Positions 15,126 to 23,782 of a DNA stretch of 34,315 nt are shown in pieces (the first letter of the stretch is position 1; every line of letters begins with the position of its first letter). This DNA comes from an uncultured beta proteobacterium (GTDB taxonomy: Bacteria; Pseudomonadota; Gammaproteobacteria; Burkholderiales; Burkholderiaceae_C). The stretch covers positions 1 to 34,315 of the forward strand of contig CAJAES010000094.1 of the NCBI GenBank assembly GCA_903938815.1, in the 5' to 3' direction. The notes under the pieces are model-generated. The model saw only the letters and a program-made list of their open reading frames with translations, had not been told where the DNA came from and searched no databases. The position numbers and the translations under genes were made by a program.

Positions 15126-15976
15126 CGCCGGGCGCGCAGGTTCTTCTTGATCTCCTGCAGCATCGGGCGCAGGCCCGTGCTGCCCAGCCGCAGCGCGACG
15201 CCGGTGGTCAGGATGTCGATGATGAGCAGGTGCAGCAGCCGCGACACCATCGGGCTGTAGCGGTCCCAGTCTTCGGGGTGGTCGGCCGCCAGCAGCACAT
15301 GCCCGGGCGACAGCGCCAGGTGCGCCAGCGGCGAGCCGCTGGTAGTGATGACGATCACGGCCGCGCCCTTGCGGTGCGCGATCTGCGCCACGTCCAGCAG
15401 GTCCTTGCTGCGGCCCGAGTTGCTGATGATGACGGCGCAGTCTCCGGGGCCGAGCATGGTGGCGCTCATGACCTGCACGTGGCCGTCGCTGACGGCGGCG
15501 GCGTGCACGCCCAGCCGGAAGAACTTGTGCTGTGCGTCCTGCGCCACGATGCCGGAGTTGCCGACCCCGTGGAACTCGATGCGCTTGCCCGCCCGGCCGG
15601 CGGCGGCCAGCAGCACGATGGCCTGCTCGATGGCGCCCGCGGCGGCCGCGTTGCGGTACTTCAGCAGCGCGCTCACGGTGTTGTCGATGACCTTGACGAC
15701 GATGTCGCCGGCCTTGTCGTCGTCGTCCACCGAGCGGTGCACGAAGGGCACGCCTTCGTTCACGCTGCCGGCCAGCTTCAGCTTGAAATCGGCCAGGCCG
15801 TCGTAGCCCACGCTGCGGCAGAAGCGCACCACGGTGGGCTTGCTCACGTGCGAGCGCTCGGCCAGCTCGCCCACGGGCAGCGAGGCAAAGCTGCGCGGGT
15901 CGGCCAGCACGAGCCTGGCCACGCGCTGCTCGGCCGGGGGCAGGGCAGGAATCGACGCCCGGATGCGGTCGAGCAC
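15092..15976 (-). CDS. hexR: HexR-like RpiR-family regulator of sugar catabolism
   Basis: Product of 294 residues. The N-terminal RpiR helix-turn-helix domain (LPPAEQRVARLVLADPRSFA, VGELAERSHVSKPTVVRFCR, SVGYDGLADFKLKLA) is followed by a SIS sugar-phosphate domain (about 125-260: KRIEFHGVGNSGIVAQDAQH, CAVIISNSGRSKDLLDVAQI, GAAVIVITTSGSPLA). HexR proteins repress zwf and Entner-Doudoroff genes and release DNA when the SIS domain binds KDPG. Identification as HexR rests on its place 2 nt downstream of zwf and beside tal-pgi. The start is a GTG just after the zwf stop. The 3' end overlaps mlaB by 34 bp on the opposite strand. Confidence 0.88.
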   Translation of the reverse strand: MLDRIRASIPALPPAEQRVARLVLADPRSFASLPVGELAERSHVSKPTVVRFCRSVGYDGLADFKLKLAGSVNEGVPFVHRSVDDDDKAGDIVVKVIDNTVSALLKYRNAAAAGAIEQAIVLLAAAGRAGKRIEFHGVGNSGIVAQDAQHKFFRLGVHAAAVSDGHVQVMSATMLGPGDCAVIISNSGRSKDLLDVAQIAHRKGAAVIVITTSGSPLAHLALSPGHVLLAADHPEDWDRYSPMVSRLLHLLIIDILTTGVALRLGSTGLRPMLQEIKKNLRARRYIEPSSDSTP

Positions 15977-15978
15977 GG

Positions 15979-17424
15979 TTACTGTTCCTCGGCCCAGGCG
16001 AAGCCGTCGCGCGCCACCAGCGCGCTCGCGGCCGGCGGGCCCCAGCTGCCGGCGGCATAGGGCCGCGGCGGCGAGGTGTCGTTGGCCCAGGCCTCGAGCA
16101 CCGGCATCACCCAGCGCCAGGCCTGCTCCTGCTCGTCGCTGCGCACGAACAGGTTCAGCCGGCCCGCGATGGCGTCCAGCAGCAGGCGCTCGTAGGCGCC
16201 CACGCGCTCGCTCGGGAAGGCCTTGTCGAAGTCCAGGTCCAGCGACACAGGCGACAGGCGCTCGTTGGTGCCGCCGCCCTTGGCCGCCAGCAGGTGAAGC
16301 TCCAGCCCGTCCTCGGGCTGCAGCTTGATGACGAGCTTGTTGGCGCGCGTGGTGCCGGGGAAGATGGGGTGCGGCACTTCGCGGAAGTTGACGACGATCT
16401 GCGCGTCGCGCCCGGCCAGGCGCTTGCCCGTGCGCAGGTAGAAGGGCACGCCCGCCCAGCGCCAGTTCTGCACCTCGGTGCGCATCGCGACGAAGGTCTC
16501 GCAGTGGCTGTCGGCGGGCACCTTCACTTCGTCCAGGTAGCCGGGCACGGCCACGCCGCCCACGGTGCCGGCGCGGTACTGGCCGCGCACCACGTCGCGC
16601 GCCACGCTCTCGGGGGTGAAGGGCCGCAGCGACTTCAGCACCTTGAGCTTTTCGTCGCGGATGGCGTCGGCGTCGTTGGTGGGCGGCGGCTCCATGGCCA
16701 GCATCGTCAGCAGCTGCAGCGCGTGGTTCTGCACCATGTCGCGCAGCGCGCCGGTCTTGTCGTAGTAATCGCCGCGCGTGCCCACGCCCAGGCCCTCGGC
16801 GATGGTGATCTGGATGTTGGCGATGCTCTCGCGGCGCCACAGCGGCTCGAACAGCGCGTTGCCGAAGCGCAGCGCCATCAGGTTCTGCACCGCGGGCTTG
16901 CCCAGGTAGTGGTCGATGCGCAGGGCCTGCGATTCGCTGAAGACCGAGCGCACGACGCGGTTGATCTCCAGTGCGCTCACCAGGTCGTGGCCGAGGGGTT
17001 TCTCGAGCACCACGCGCACGCTCGGGCCGTTCAGGCCGGCGGCGCCCAACTGCTCGCAGATCACCGGGAACAGATAGGGGCTGGGGGCCAGGTACAGCAC
17101 CACCTGGTCGGCGCCGCGCAGGTCGATCCACTCCTTCAGGCCCGCGTAGTGCGCGGGCTGCGAGAGATCCATACGCCGGTAGTGCAGCATCTCGGCGAAA
17201 CGCGCGAACTCCTCGTCGTTCGGGCGCTTGGAAGGCTCCACCTCGGCGAAGCGTTCGTGGATGAAGGCCCGGTAGTCGGCATCGCTGCGCTCGTCGCGCG
17301 CGACGGCCAGGATGCGCGCGCCGGAGGGCAGCTTGCCGTGCCGGAAGGCCTGGAAGAGGGCGGGCATCAGCTTGCGCCAGGTCAGGTCCCCGGTGCCGCC
17401 GAAGAACACGAGGTCGAAGGACAT
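15979..17424 (-). CDS. zwf: Glucose-6-phosphate 1-dehydrogenase
   Basis: Product of 481 residues, normal for the enzyme that oxidises glucose 6-phosphate to 6-phosphogluconolactone with NADP+ or NAD+. The N-terminal nucleotide fold has FFGGTGDLTWRKLMPALFQ (residues 7-25). The conserved EKPLGHD (141-147) and substrate-binding RIDHYLGK (169-176) are present, as are NIQITIAEGLGVGTRGDYYD and FYLRTGKRL. It heads a zwf-hexR operon with a 2-nt gap and lies divergent to tal-pgi. A candidate HexR site sits 16 nt upstream of its ATG. Confidence 0.97.
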   Translation of the reverse strand: MSFDLVFFGGTGDLTWRKLMPALFQAFRHGKLPSGARILAVARDERSDADYRAFIHERFAEVEPSKRPNDEEFARFAEMLHYRRMDLSQPAHYAGLKEWIDLRGADQVVLYLAPSPYLFPVICEQLGAAGLNGPSVRVVLEKPLGHDLVSALEINRVVRSVFSESQALRIDHYLGKPAVQNLMALRFGNALFEPLWRRESIANIQITIAEGLGVGTRGDYYDKTGALRDMVQNHALQLLTMLAMEPPPTNDADAIRDEKLKVLKSLRPFTPESVARDVVRGQYRAGTVGGVAVPGYLDEVKVPADSHCETFVAMRTEVQNWRWAGVPFYLRTGKRLAGRDAQIVVNFREVPHPIFPGTTRANKLVIKLQPEDGLELHLLAAKGGGTNERLSPVSLDLDFDKAFPSERVGAYERLLLDAIAGRLNLFVRSDEQEQAWRWVMPVLEAWANDTSPPRPYAAGSWGPPAASALVARDGFAWAEEQ

Positions 17425-17439
17425 TCAGGCTCCGCGCGA

Positions 17440-17454
17440 TGTAACTTTGTTTCG
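17440..17454. promoter_or_regulatory. Candidate HexR operator upstream of zwf
   Basis: The 15-mer TGTAACTTTGTTTCG is an imperfect palindrome of the TGTAA-N5-TTACA type recognised by HexR; one half-site is good (TGTAA), the other degenerate. It lies 16 nt upstream of the zwf start and could block transcription of zwf-hexR. A second half-site, TGTAAT, is just upstream of the tal ATG. Assignment is inference from motif and context. Confidence 0.4.
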
Positions 17455-17547
17455 CGTTGGATGATGCCGCAGTTTCTTCGACGGGTCAACGCCGCGGCAG
17501 GGGCCTTGCGCTCCTTGCCAGCCCTGCGGGCCTGACAGGTCTTCAGA

Positions 17548-17583
17548 TCCGTCACACCCGTCAAGCCCGTCACGCCCGTAACC
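17548..17583 (+). repeat. Four 9-bp tandem repeats in the zwf-tal intergenic region
   Basis: Four consecutive 9-bp units of the pattern CCCGTCAMG: TCCGTCACA, CCCGTCAAG, CCCGTCACG, CCCGTAACC. They end 43 bp before the tal start, where an activator or polymerase could bind. The function is unknown; slippage-generated repeats are the simplest explanation. Confidence 0.7.
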
Positions 17584-17626
17584 GGCTCGTCACCGCGCGC
17601 GCTCCGGCTTGGGGTGTAATCCCGGC

Positions 17627-18589
17627 ATGAACCAGCCCGCGAACCAGCTCGAGGCCCTGAAGGCCTTCACCACCGTCGTCGCCGACACCGGCAACTTCCG
17701 CCAGCTGGCGCAGTACGCGCCGCGCGACGCCACGACCAACCCCACGCTGATCCTGAAGGCCGTGCAGCAGCCCGAGTACGCGCCGCTGCTGGCCGAGGCC
17801 GTGGCCGCGCACCGCAGCGCGCCGCTGAGCGGCATCGTCGACGAAGTGCTGGTGCGCTTCGGGCTCGAGATCCTGAAGGTGGTGCCCGGCCGCGTGAGCA
17901 CCGAGGTGGACGCGCGCCTGTCCTTCGACACCGCCGCCACCGTGGCGCGTGCCCGCCACCTGATCGGCCTGTACGAGAAGGCCGGCATCGGCCGCGACCG
18001 CGTGCTGATCAAGATCGCCGCCACCTGGGAGGGCATCCAGGCGGCGCGCGCGCTGGAGCGCGAAGGCATCCACTGCAACCTGACGCTGCTGTTCGCCTTC
18101 TGCCAGGCCGTGGCCTGCGGCGAAGCCGGCGTGACGCTGATCTCGCCCTTCGTGGGCCGCATCTACGACTGGTACAAGAAGGCCGCCGGCCCCGCCTGGG
18201 ACGAAGCCGCCCGCGCCGGCGCGAATGACCCCGGCGTGCAATCGGTCGCGCGCATCTGGTGCTACTACAAGCGCTTCGACGTCGCGACGGAAGTCATGGG
18301 CGCCAGCTTCCGCAACGTCGGGCAGATCACGGCCCTGGCGGGCTGCGACCTGCTCACCATCAGCCCCGACCTGCTGGCCGCGCTGCAGGCCAGCACCGAG
18401 CCGCTGGCCCGCGCGCTCGACGCCGAAGCCGCCAAGGCCGCCGACATCCACGCCGTCACCTACAACGAGGCCGGCTTCCGCTGGGCCCTGAACGAGGATG
18501 CGATGGCCACCGAGAAGCTGTCGGAGGGCATCCGCGCCTTCGCTGCCGACGCGGTGAAGCTCGACCAGCTCATCGAGGCGCAGCGATGA
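17627..18589 (+). CDS. tal: Transaldolase
   Basis: Product of 320 residues of the TalB type. It interconverts sedoheptulose 7-phosphate and glyceraldehyde 3-phosphate with erythrose 4-phosphate and fructose 6-phosphate in the pentose phosphate pathway. Diagnostic segments: [40 protein letters not shown], the Schiff-base lysine in [20 protein letters not shown] (K129), [20 protein letters not shown] and [12 protein letters not shown]. The ATG at 17627 gives the normal N-terminus. Its stop overlaps the pgi start (ATGA). Confidence 0.97.
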   Translation: MNQPANQLEALKAFTTVVADTGNFRQLAQYAPRDATTNPTLILKAVQQPEYAPLLAEAVAAHRSAPLSGIVDEVLVRFGLEILKVVPGRVSTEVDARLSFDTAATVARARHLIGLYEKAGIGRDRVLIKIAATWEGIQAARALEREGIHCNLTLLFAFCQAVACGEAGVTLISPFVGRIYDWYKKAAGPAWDEAARAGANDPGVQSVARIWCYYKRFDVATEVMGASFRNVGQITALAGCDLLTISPDLLAALQASTEPLARALDAEAAKAADIHAVTYNEAGFRWALNEDAMATEKLSEGIRAFAADAVKLDQLIEAQR

Positions 18590-20175
18590 ACCGCTGCGAC
18601 CGCACCGCCGCCTGGGCGGCCCTGCAGGGCCACTACCAGGCCCACGGCCGCGGCCTGGACCTGCGGGAAGCCTTCGCGCGCGACGCCGGTCGATTCGACG
18701 CCTTCAGCCTGCAGGCGCCCGAGGTCTTCGCGGACCTGTCCAAGAACCTGATCGACACCGCGACGCAGCATTTCCTGCTCGACCTGGCGCGCGAGTGCGG
18801 CCTGGAAGCGCAGCGCGACGCCATGTTCGCCGGCCAGCCCGTCAACACCACCGAGGGCCGGGCCGTGCTGCACACGGCGCTGCGCGCCCCGCGTGGCGCC
18901 GGCCCGCACAGCGACGATGTGCACGGCGTGCTCGACCGCATGCTGGCGCTGGCCGAGGCCGTGCGCGACACCGCCGCCAGCGGCTTCACCGACGTGGTGA
19001 ACATCGGCATCGGCGGCAGCGACCTCGGCCCCGCGATGGTGGTGCCGGCCCTGGATGCCTACGCCCACCGCGGCCTGCGCCTGCACTTCGTGAGCAACGT
19101 CGACGGGCACGACCTGGTGCCGGTGCTCCGCGGGCTGGATGCCGCGCGCACGCTGTTCATCGTGGCGTCGAAGACCTTCACGACGCAGGAGACGCTGGCC
19201 AACGCGCATGTGGCGCGGGCCTGGTTCCTGCAGAACGGCGGCACCGACATCGCGCGGCACTTCGTGGCGGCCACCACCAACGTCACGGCAGCGGCGGCCT
19301 TCGGCATCACGCAGACCTTCGGCTTCTGGGATTGGGTGGGCGGGCGCTATTCGCTCTGGAGCGCCATCGGCCTGCCCATCGCCATTGCCGTGGGCGCCGA
19401 CAACTTCCGCGCACTGCTGGCTGGCGCCCATGCGATGGACACGCACTTCGCCACCGCCCCGCTGGCGCAGAACCTGCCCGCGCAGCTGGGCCTGCTGGAC
19501 GTCTGGTACCGCAACTTCCACGGTTTCACGAGCCGCTCGGTGGCGCCCTACCACCAGGGCCTGAAGCGCCTGCCGGCCTACCTGCAGCAGCTGGAGATGG
19601 AATCCAACGGCAAGCGCGTGGACGCCGATGGGCAGGCGCTGCCCTACGGCACCAGCCCGGTGGTCTGGGGCGAGCCCGGCACCAACGGCCAGCACGCCTA
19701 CTTCCAGATGCTGCACCAGGGCACCGACGTGATCCCGGTGGAGTTCATCCTGGTCAAGCGCCCGGCGCACACCGAAGCTGGGCTGCACGCCAAGCTGCTG
19801 GCCAACGGCCTGGCGCAGAGCCAGGCGCTGATGCTGGGCAAGACCGCCGAAGCCGCCCTGGCCGAGAAGGCCCCCACGGCATCGGCCACGCTGGACGCCG
19901 CCACGCTGGCCGCGCACCGCACCTTCCCCGGCAACCGGCCCAGCACCACGCTGATGCTGGATTCGCTGACGCCGCGCTCGCTGGGCGCGCTGGTGGCGCT
20001 GTACGAGCACCGCGTGTTCACCAGCGCCGCCATCTGGGGCATCAACGCCTTCGACCAATGGGGCGTTGAGCTGGGCAAGGCCCTGGCCAGCCAGCTGCTG
20101 CCGCGCCTGGACAGCGGCGATGTGGCGGGGCTGGATGCGTCCACCGCCGGCCTGCTGCAGCGCTTGCGGGACTGA
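18586..20175 (+). CDS. pgi: Glucose-6-phosphate isomerase
   Basis: Product of 529 residues, matching the usual ~550 for Pgi, which interconverts glucose 6-phosphate and fructose 6-phosphate. Conserved regions: [60 protein letters not shown] (phosphate-binding region), [19 protein letters not shown] with the catalytic Glu/His environment, and [17 protein letters not shown] near the C-terminus with the catalytic lysine. It is translationally coupled to tal by an ATGA overlap. Together with zwf and hexR it forms a compact glucose-6-phosphate locus. Confidence 0.97.
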   Translation: MNRCDRTAAWAALQGHYQAHGRGLDLREAFARDAGRFDAFSLQAPEVFADLSKNLIDTATQHFLLDLARECGLEAQRDAMFAGQPVNTTEGRAVLHTALRAPRGAGPHSDDVHGVLDRMLALAEAVRDTAASGFTDVVNIGIGGSDLGPAMVVPALDAYAHRGLRLHFVSNVDGHDLVPVLRGLDAARTLFIVASKTFTTQETLANAHVARAWFLQNGGTDIARHFVAATTNVTAAAAFGITQTFGFWDWVGGRYSLWSAIGLPIAIAVGADNFRALLAGAHAMDTHFATAPLAQNLPAQLGLLDVWYRNFHGFTSRSVAPYHQGLKRLPAYLQQLEMESNGKRVDADGQALPYGTSPVVWGEPGTNGQHAYFQMLHQGTDVIPVEFILVKRPAHTEAGLHAKLLANGLAQSQALMLGKTAEAALAEKAPTASATLDAATLAAHRTFPGNRPSTTLMLDSLTPRSLGALVALYEHRVFTSAAIWGINAFDQWGVELGKALASQLLPRLDSGDVAGLDASTAGLLQRLRD

Positions 20176-20220
20176 GACACTGCCTTGGCACAGGGCACGG
20201 CTACGGCCACGGCCAGTGAT

Positions 20221-20250
20221 GGCGTCGGCGTTGGCGTTGGCGTCGGCGTT
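20221..20250 (+). repeat. Hexanucleotide tandem repeat GGCGTY x5
   Basis: Five perfect-phase copies of GGCGTC/GGCGTT run immediately upstream of the acyltransferase ATG. Because the unit is six bases, copy-number change would not shift a reading frame. It could change the distance between a promoter and the gene, or, if translation starts at a TTG at 20185, lengthen a Val-Gly repeat in the protein. Confidence 0.75.
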
Positions 20251-20256
20251 GACGCG

Positions 20257-21357
20257 ATGACGTTGCCTTCGATGCCGCCCGCGCTTTCGCTCTATCTGGA
20301 CGTCGTCCGGTTCACCGCGGCATTCGGCGTGCTCCTGTCGCACATGGCCTTGGCGCCTTTCACCGACCACGCGCTCTGGTGGGCCCTGGGCCAATACGGT
20401 GACGCCGCGGTCGCGGTGTTCTTTGTGCTGTCGGGCTATGTGATCGCCTTTGTGACCGCCGAGCGCGAGACGGATGGCTGGCGCTACGGGGTCGGCAGGT
20501 TGTCCCGGCTGATGTCCGTCGCCTTGCCGGCGCTGGTGATCACGGCCTTGTGCGATGCCCTGGGGGCATCGCTGCGCCCGGATTTCTATGCTCGACCGGA
20601 TGTGGGTGGGCCTGCGGGCGTCGGGTCCGGATATCTGGCCTCGCTGCTCTTCATCAACGAGTGGCAGGTCTTCGGGTTTGGCGCCATGTTCCCCGGGTCG
20701 AACAGCCCATGGTGGTCGCTCAGCTTCGAAGCAACGTACTACCTGGTCGGCGGCCTGTTCCTGTACTTTCGCCGCAATTGGTGGTTCCTGCTGGCCCTGC
20801 TGATCCTGATGCTGGCAGGCCGCACCGTCATCGCGATGTTTCCCTTGTGGTTGCTGGGCTTCCACCTGTTCAGCCGCCCACCATCGTGGCCCTTTTCCGC
20901 TCGGGTCACGACCCTGCTGTTCTGGGCTTCGCTCCTTGCCCTGATCTGGCTTCCCCTGGCGGACCGCTACCTGCCGTCGAGCAAACTGTGGTTCTACATG
21001 CCCTGGGGCCGAGGCCCGTACAACCGCGACCTGGTGAGCGACTACCTGGTGGCGGCAAGCTTCGGGCTGCACCTGCTGGCTGCGCGCCGCTTGCTGCAGG
21101 AAGGTGCTGCCGATACCTGGCAGCGCTGGCAAGGTGGCATCCGGTGGCTGGGCTCGCTGACCTTTCCGCTCTACCTCTGCCACTATCCACTGCTGTGCCT
21201 GGTGGCCGCACTCTCGCCCTTCGACCGTGCTTCTCTGTGGCACGTGGCGCTGCTGGTGGCCGTCACGCTGTCCGTCGTGGCCGGGGTGGCGCCGTGGAGC
21301 GAGCGCCTGAAGCTTGGGCTGAGGTCAGGCCTGCAAAGGCTCAAGCCGACCGGCTGA
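20257..21357 (+). CDS. Acyltransferase-3 family membrane protein
   Basis: Product of 366 residues with about ten hydrophobic segments. The N-terminal region has the family hallmarks: ALSLYLDVVRFTAAFGVLLS followed by HMAL (the conserved R and H), then GDAAVAVFFVLSGYVIAFVT and YGVGRLSRLM. The middle has SPWWSLSFEATYYLVGGLFL, and the last helices include TFPLYLCHYPLLCLVAAL. Such proteins transfer acetyl or other acyl groups to sugars of O-antigen, exopolysaccharide or other envelope glycans, in the inner membrane; the acceptor is unknown. The ATG at 20257 is preferred, since an upstream TTG start would add a Val-Gly repeat. GC content looks lower than in pgi. It converges on the beta-helix gene with a 15-bp gap. 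Confidence 0.85.
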   Translation: MTLPSMPPALSLYLDVVRFTAAFGVLLSHMALAPFTDHALWWALGQYGDAAVAVFFVLSGYVIAFVTAERETDGWRYGVGRLSRLMSVALPALVITALCDALGASLRPDFYARPDVGGPAGVGSGYLASLLFINEWQVFGFGAMFPGSNSPWWSLSFEATYYLVGGLFLYFRRNWWFLLALLILMLAGRTVIAMFPLWLLGFHLFSRPPSWPFSARVTTLLFWASLLALIWLPLADRYLPSSKLWFYMPWGRGPYNRDLVSDYLVAASFGLHLLAARRLLQEGAADTWQRWQGGIRWLGSLTFPLYLCHYPLLCLVAALSPFDRASLWHVALLVAVTLSVVAGVAPWSERLKLGLRSGLQRLKPTG

Positions 21358-21372
21358 CGCAGCCGCGTTACG

Positions 21373-22698
21373 TCACCGTGCGCCTGCGGGCTGCCGTGCC
21401 CCAAGCCAGGCCAGGTCCAGCCCGTCGGCATCGCGGAACACCTCGCGCGTGTCGACCTTGAGGTTGCCGGATTCGTCGAGCGTGCTGCCGGGGCGGATGC
21501 CGATGTGCCCGTCCAGCAGGTTGCCGGTGACGGTGGCCGAGGTCGGGTCACCGCGCAGTTGGATGCCGGCGGTGTTGATCAACGTGTTGTGGCGCACCAC
21601 CGAGCGCGCAGCGGTGTTGATGTCGATGCCGGAATCGTTGCAATGCGCGACGACGTTGTCCTGCACGATGCCGTCTTCGTGTTCCGTCACGCAGCGGCCA
21701 TCACGGCAACTCGGCAAGCCGGTACCGCCGCCGCCAAGCGAAATCCCGACCCGCGTTCCGGGCTGCGAGATGCCGCGCGAGGTGCAGACAACCAGGTTTC
21801 GCTCAAACCGGCCGCCGCTGCCCGCACCTTTCATGAACGCCCCAAACGAGGTCCGGTTACCCCCCGACTTGATGAAGTCATTGATCACGTTGTCGCTGAC
21901 CTGCCAGCCTGAGGCAGCGACGATGTCGATGGGGACTACTGAACGCAGCGTGTTGCGGGGTGCAGAATTGTTCAGCGAATTGAAGACGATGCGGCCATGA
22001 TCCGGGAATACGCCGTTCTCTCCATTGACCTTGATGTGGGCGTTGAAGTCCTGCATCAGGTTGTCGCGCACCGTGACGTGATGTGCTTCACCGACGATCT
22101 GCAGGGCGTGTTCGCAGTCGTCATGGGAGGTGCACTCACCGCGCCAGTTCAGGCCTTCCACCACCCAATACGGCTGTGTCATGCGAATTCCCATGGTCGC
22201 CGTTACTGACATCCACACTGTGCCGCGTTCCGCTGGACGAATCACGATGGGTTGAGCCGCAGTCCCGCCATTGCCCGTCCGTAACCGCTGGGAAACCTTG
22301 TATGTTCCGGGTGCCAGGATGATGGTTCTTCCGGCCGTTGCGACTCTCATCGCCTCGCGAAGCTCTTCTACGGTGCTGACGTATAGATCCAGTGCGCTCA
22401 CGGCTGCGACGCCTGCCTGCACCCGCTGCCCCTTGCCCAGCGTGGGAATGGACGCCAGATCGACTGGGCGTTCAAATTTGCGCTGCACCCAGTCGAGCGC
22501 GGGCACGAACACTGCTTCGAGCTTCCCGTGATGCTCGAGGCGCCGCTTCAGGTAGCGCACCAACTCGCCCGGCGTGCGCGCTGAGACTTCGCTCCAGACC
22601 TCCTCGGGCGAGGCGCGCAGCAGCGACAGCAGCGTGATGCCGCCAGCCAGGGCCAGCAGCAGCAGGGCGAGCGCGACCCAGCCGGGACGCAGCCTCAT
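21373..22698 (-). CDS. Membrane-anchored parallel beta-helix protein (polysaccharide lyase-like)
   Basis: Product of 441 residues. One N-terminal transmembrane segment (WVALALLLLALAGGITLLSL) is followed by a spacer and, from about residue 105, a right-handed beta-helix: LREAMRVATAGRTIILAPGT, IRPAERGTVWMSVTATMGIR, HVTVRDNLMQDFN, NDFIKSGGNRTSFGAFMKG, GIVQDNVVAHCNDSGIDINT, VVRHNTLINTAGIQLRG. The pattern resembles chondroitinase-B-like/PL6 and right_handed_parallel_beta-helix families that bind or cleave acidic polysaccharides. Catalytic residues cannot be assigned by eye. It starts 3 nt after the stop of the DUF2817-like gene, so it is probably in that operon, although its function may rather relate to an envelope glycan. 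Confidence 0.75.
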   Translation of the reverse strand: MRLRPGWVALALLLLALAGGITLLSLLRASPEEVWSEVSARTPGELVRYLKRRLEHHGKLEAVFVPALDWVQRKFERPVDLASIPTLGKGQRVQAGVAAVSALDLYVSTVEELREAMRVATAGRTIILAPGTYKVSQRLRTGNGGTAAQPIVIRPAERGTVWMSVTATMGIRMTQPYWVVEGLNWRGECTSHDDCEHALQIVGEAHHVTVRDNLMQDFNAHIKVNGENGVFPDHGRIVFNSLNNSAPRNTLRSVVPIDIVAASGWQVSDNVINDFIKSGGNRTSFGAFMKGAGSGGRFERNLVVCTSRGISQPGTRVGISLGGGGTGLPSCRDGRCVTEHEDGIVQDNVVAHCNDSGIDINTAARSVVRHNTLINTAGIQLRGDPTSATVTGNLLDGHIGIRPGSTLDESGNLKVDTREVFRDADGLDLAWLGARQPAGAR

Positions 22699-22701
22699 CG
22701 C

Positions 22702-23782
22702 TCAGGCGCCCTGCAGGCCCCGCACCGCCTGCCGCGCAGTTTCCAGGCCCTGCTCGACGATCTGTGCCTTCCAGGCATCGGTGTCGGTATAGAAGGCGTC
22801 GCGCAACTGCTGCTTGATGACGGTGCGCTGCGAGGCGCCCGCCTCGGGGTGGTTCTCGAGCCATTGGTCGGCGCGCAGCGCGCGCACCACCTCGCCGAAG
22901 GGCACGGTGCCGTACTCCAGCGCGACGCCGGTGTATTCGGCCTGCGGGCATTCCTCGTAGGCCGACAGCCACATCAGGCCCGAGAGCTTGGCCGAGGTGG
23001 ACGAGCCGTCGTAGATGGACGTGACTTCCTGACCCCACCAGCCGCGCGCGCGCCAGCGCGGCAGCGTCGTCGCGGCAGGCGAAGATGCGCTCGCCGTGGC
23101 CGCTGGGGCCGAGGCCGGTGTGAAGGTCGATCCAGCCCAGGCGCGCGCAGCGGCGGCCGTGGTCCTGCAGCACGTGGCGCAGTGTCTGCTGGCTCCAGGT
23201 GGGTGCGCGGCCGCCGTAGAACAGGCCCCGCGGGTGGCTGTGCTGGCCGCTGCTGATGACGGCCTGCAGGGCGCGCTCGCCGTGGGCGGCCACGTAGGCG
23301 TCCAGCTGCGCCTCGGCGGCGGGCGACGGCCACTGCGTGGGCACGATGGCCGCGGCCATCTCGGCGTAGGCGGGGTTGGCCGGCAACTCACCGTGGAAGT
23401 CGTGGAAGTTGCGGTTCAGGTCGACGTTCTCGTGCGTGGTGCGGCGCCACCACGAGAAGCCGTAGGGGTTCAGCGCGTGCACGTAGAGCAGCGCCACGCC
23501 GGCGGCATGCGCCTGCTGGCGGAAGCCGGCGTCGGCCAGCAACGCGCGCTGCACGCCCGAGCCGCAGTAGCCCTCGACGCCGTGGCAGGCGCTGCTGACC
23601 AGCAGCACTGCGGCCGCGTCGGCCGGGCCGTCGCGCACGACATCCATCGCGAGCGGCTCGCCGTCCTTGCCCAGCAGCGGGTGCGCGTGCGACTGCACCT
23701 CCAGCCCGGCCTGCGCGGCCGCTGCGAGGAAGCCCGCGCGGGCCTCGGCGTAGGTTTGAGCGAAGTATGCGGAAGCTGTCAT
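22702..23782 (-). pseudogene. DUF2817/M14-like metallopeptidase gene with a frameshift
   Basis: From the ATG at 23782 the frame encodes MTASAYFAQTYAEARAGFLA, then SSACHGVEGYCGSGVQRALL (H67 and E70 as zinc ligands), NPYGFSWWRRTTHENVDLNR and WIDLHTGLGPSGHGERIFAC. The coding potential then moves to another frame at a CG run (23043-23053) and continues with WWGQEVTSIYDGSSTSAKLS, MWLSAYEECPQAEYTGVALE, YGTVPFGEVV to the stop at 22702. Adding one GC unit would restore a ~360-residue DUF2817 protein (M14 carboxypeptidase-like). Either the gene is broken, phase-variable by slippage, or the base call is wrong. The start overlaps the M20 stop (ATGA). Confidence 0.8.

Noticed and set aside
18460..21243. 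Very long minus-strand open frame of 927 codons
   Set aside because: It lies opposite tal, pgi and the acyltransferase gene, and its composition is the antisense shadow usual in GC-rich coding DNA.
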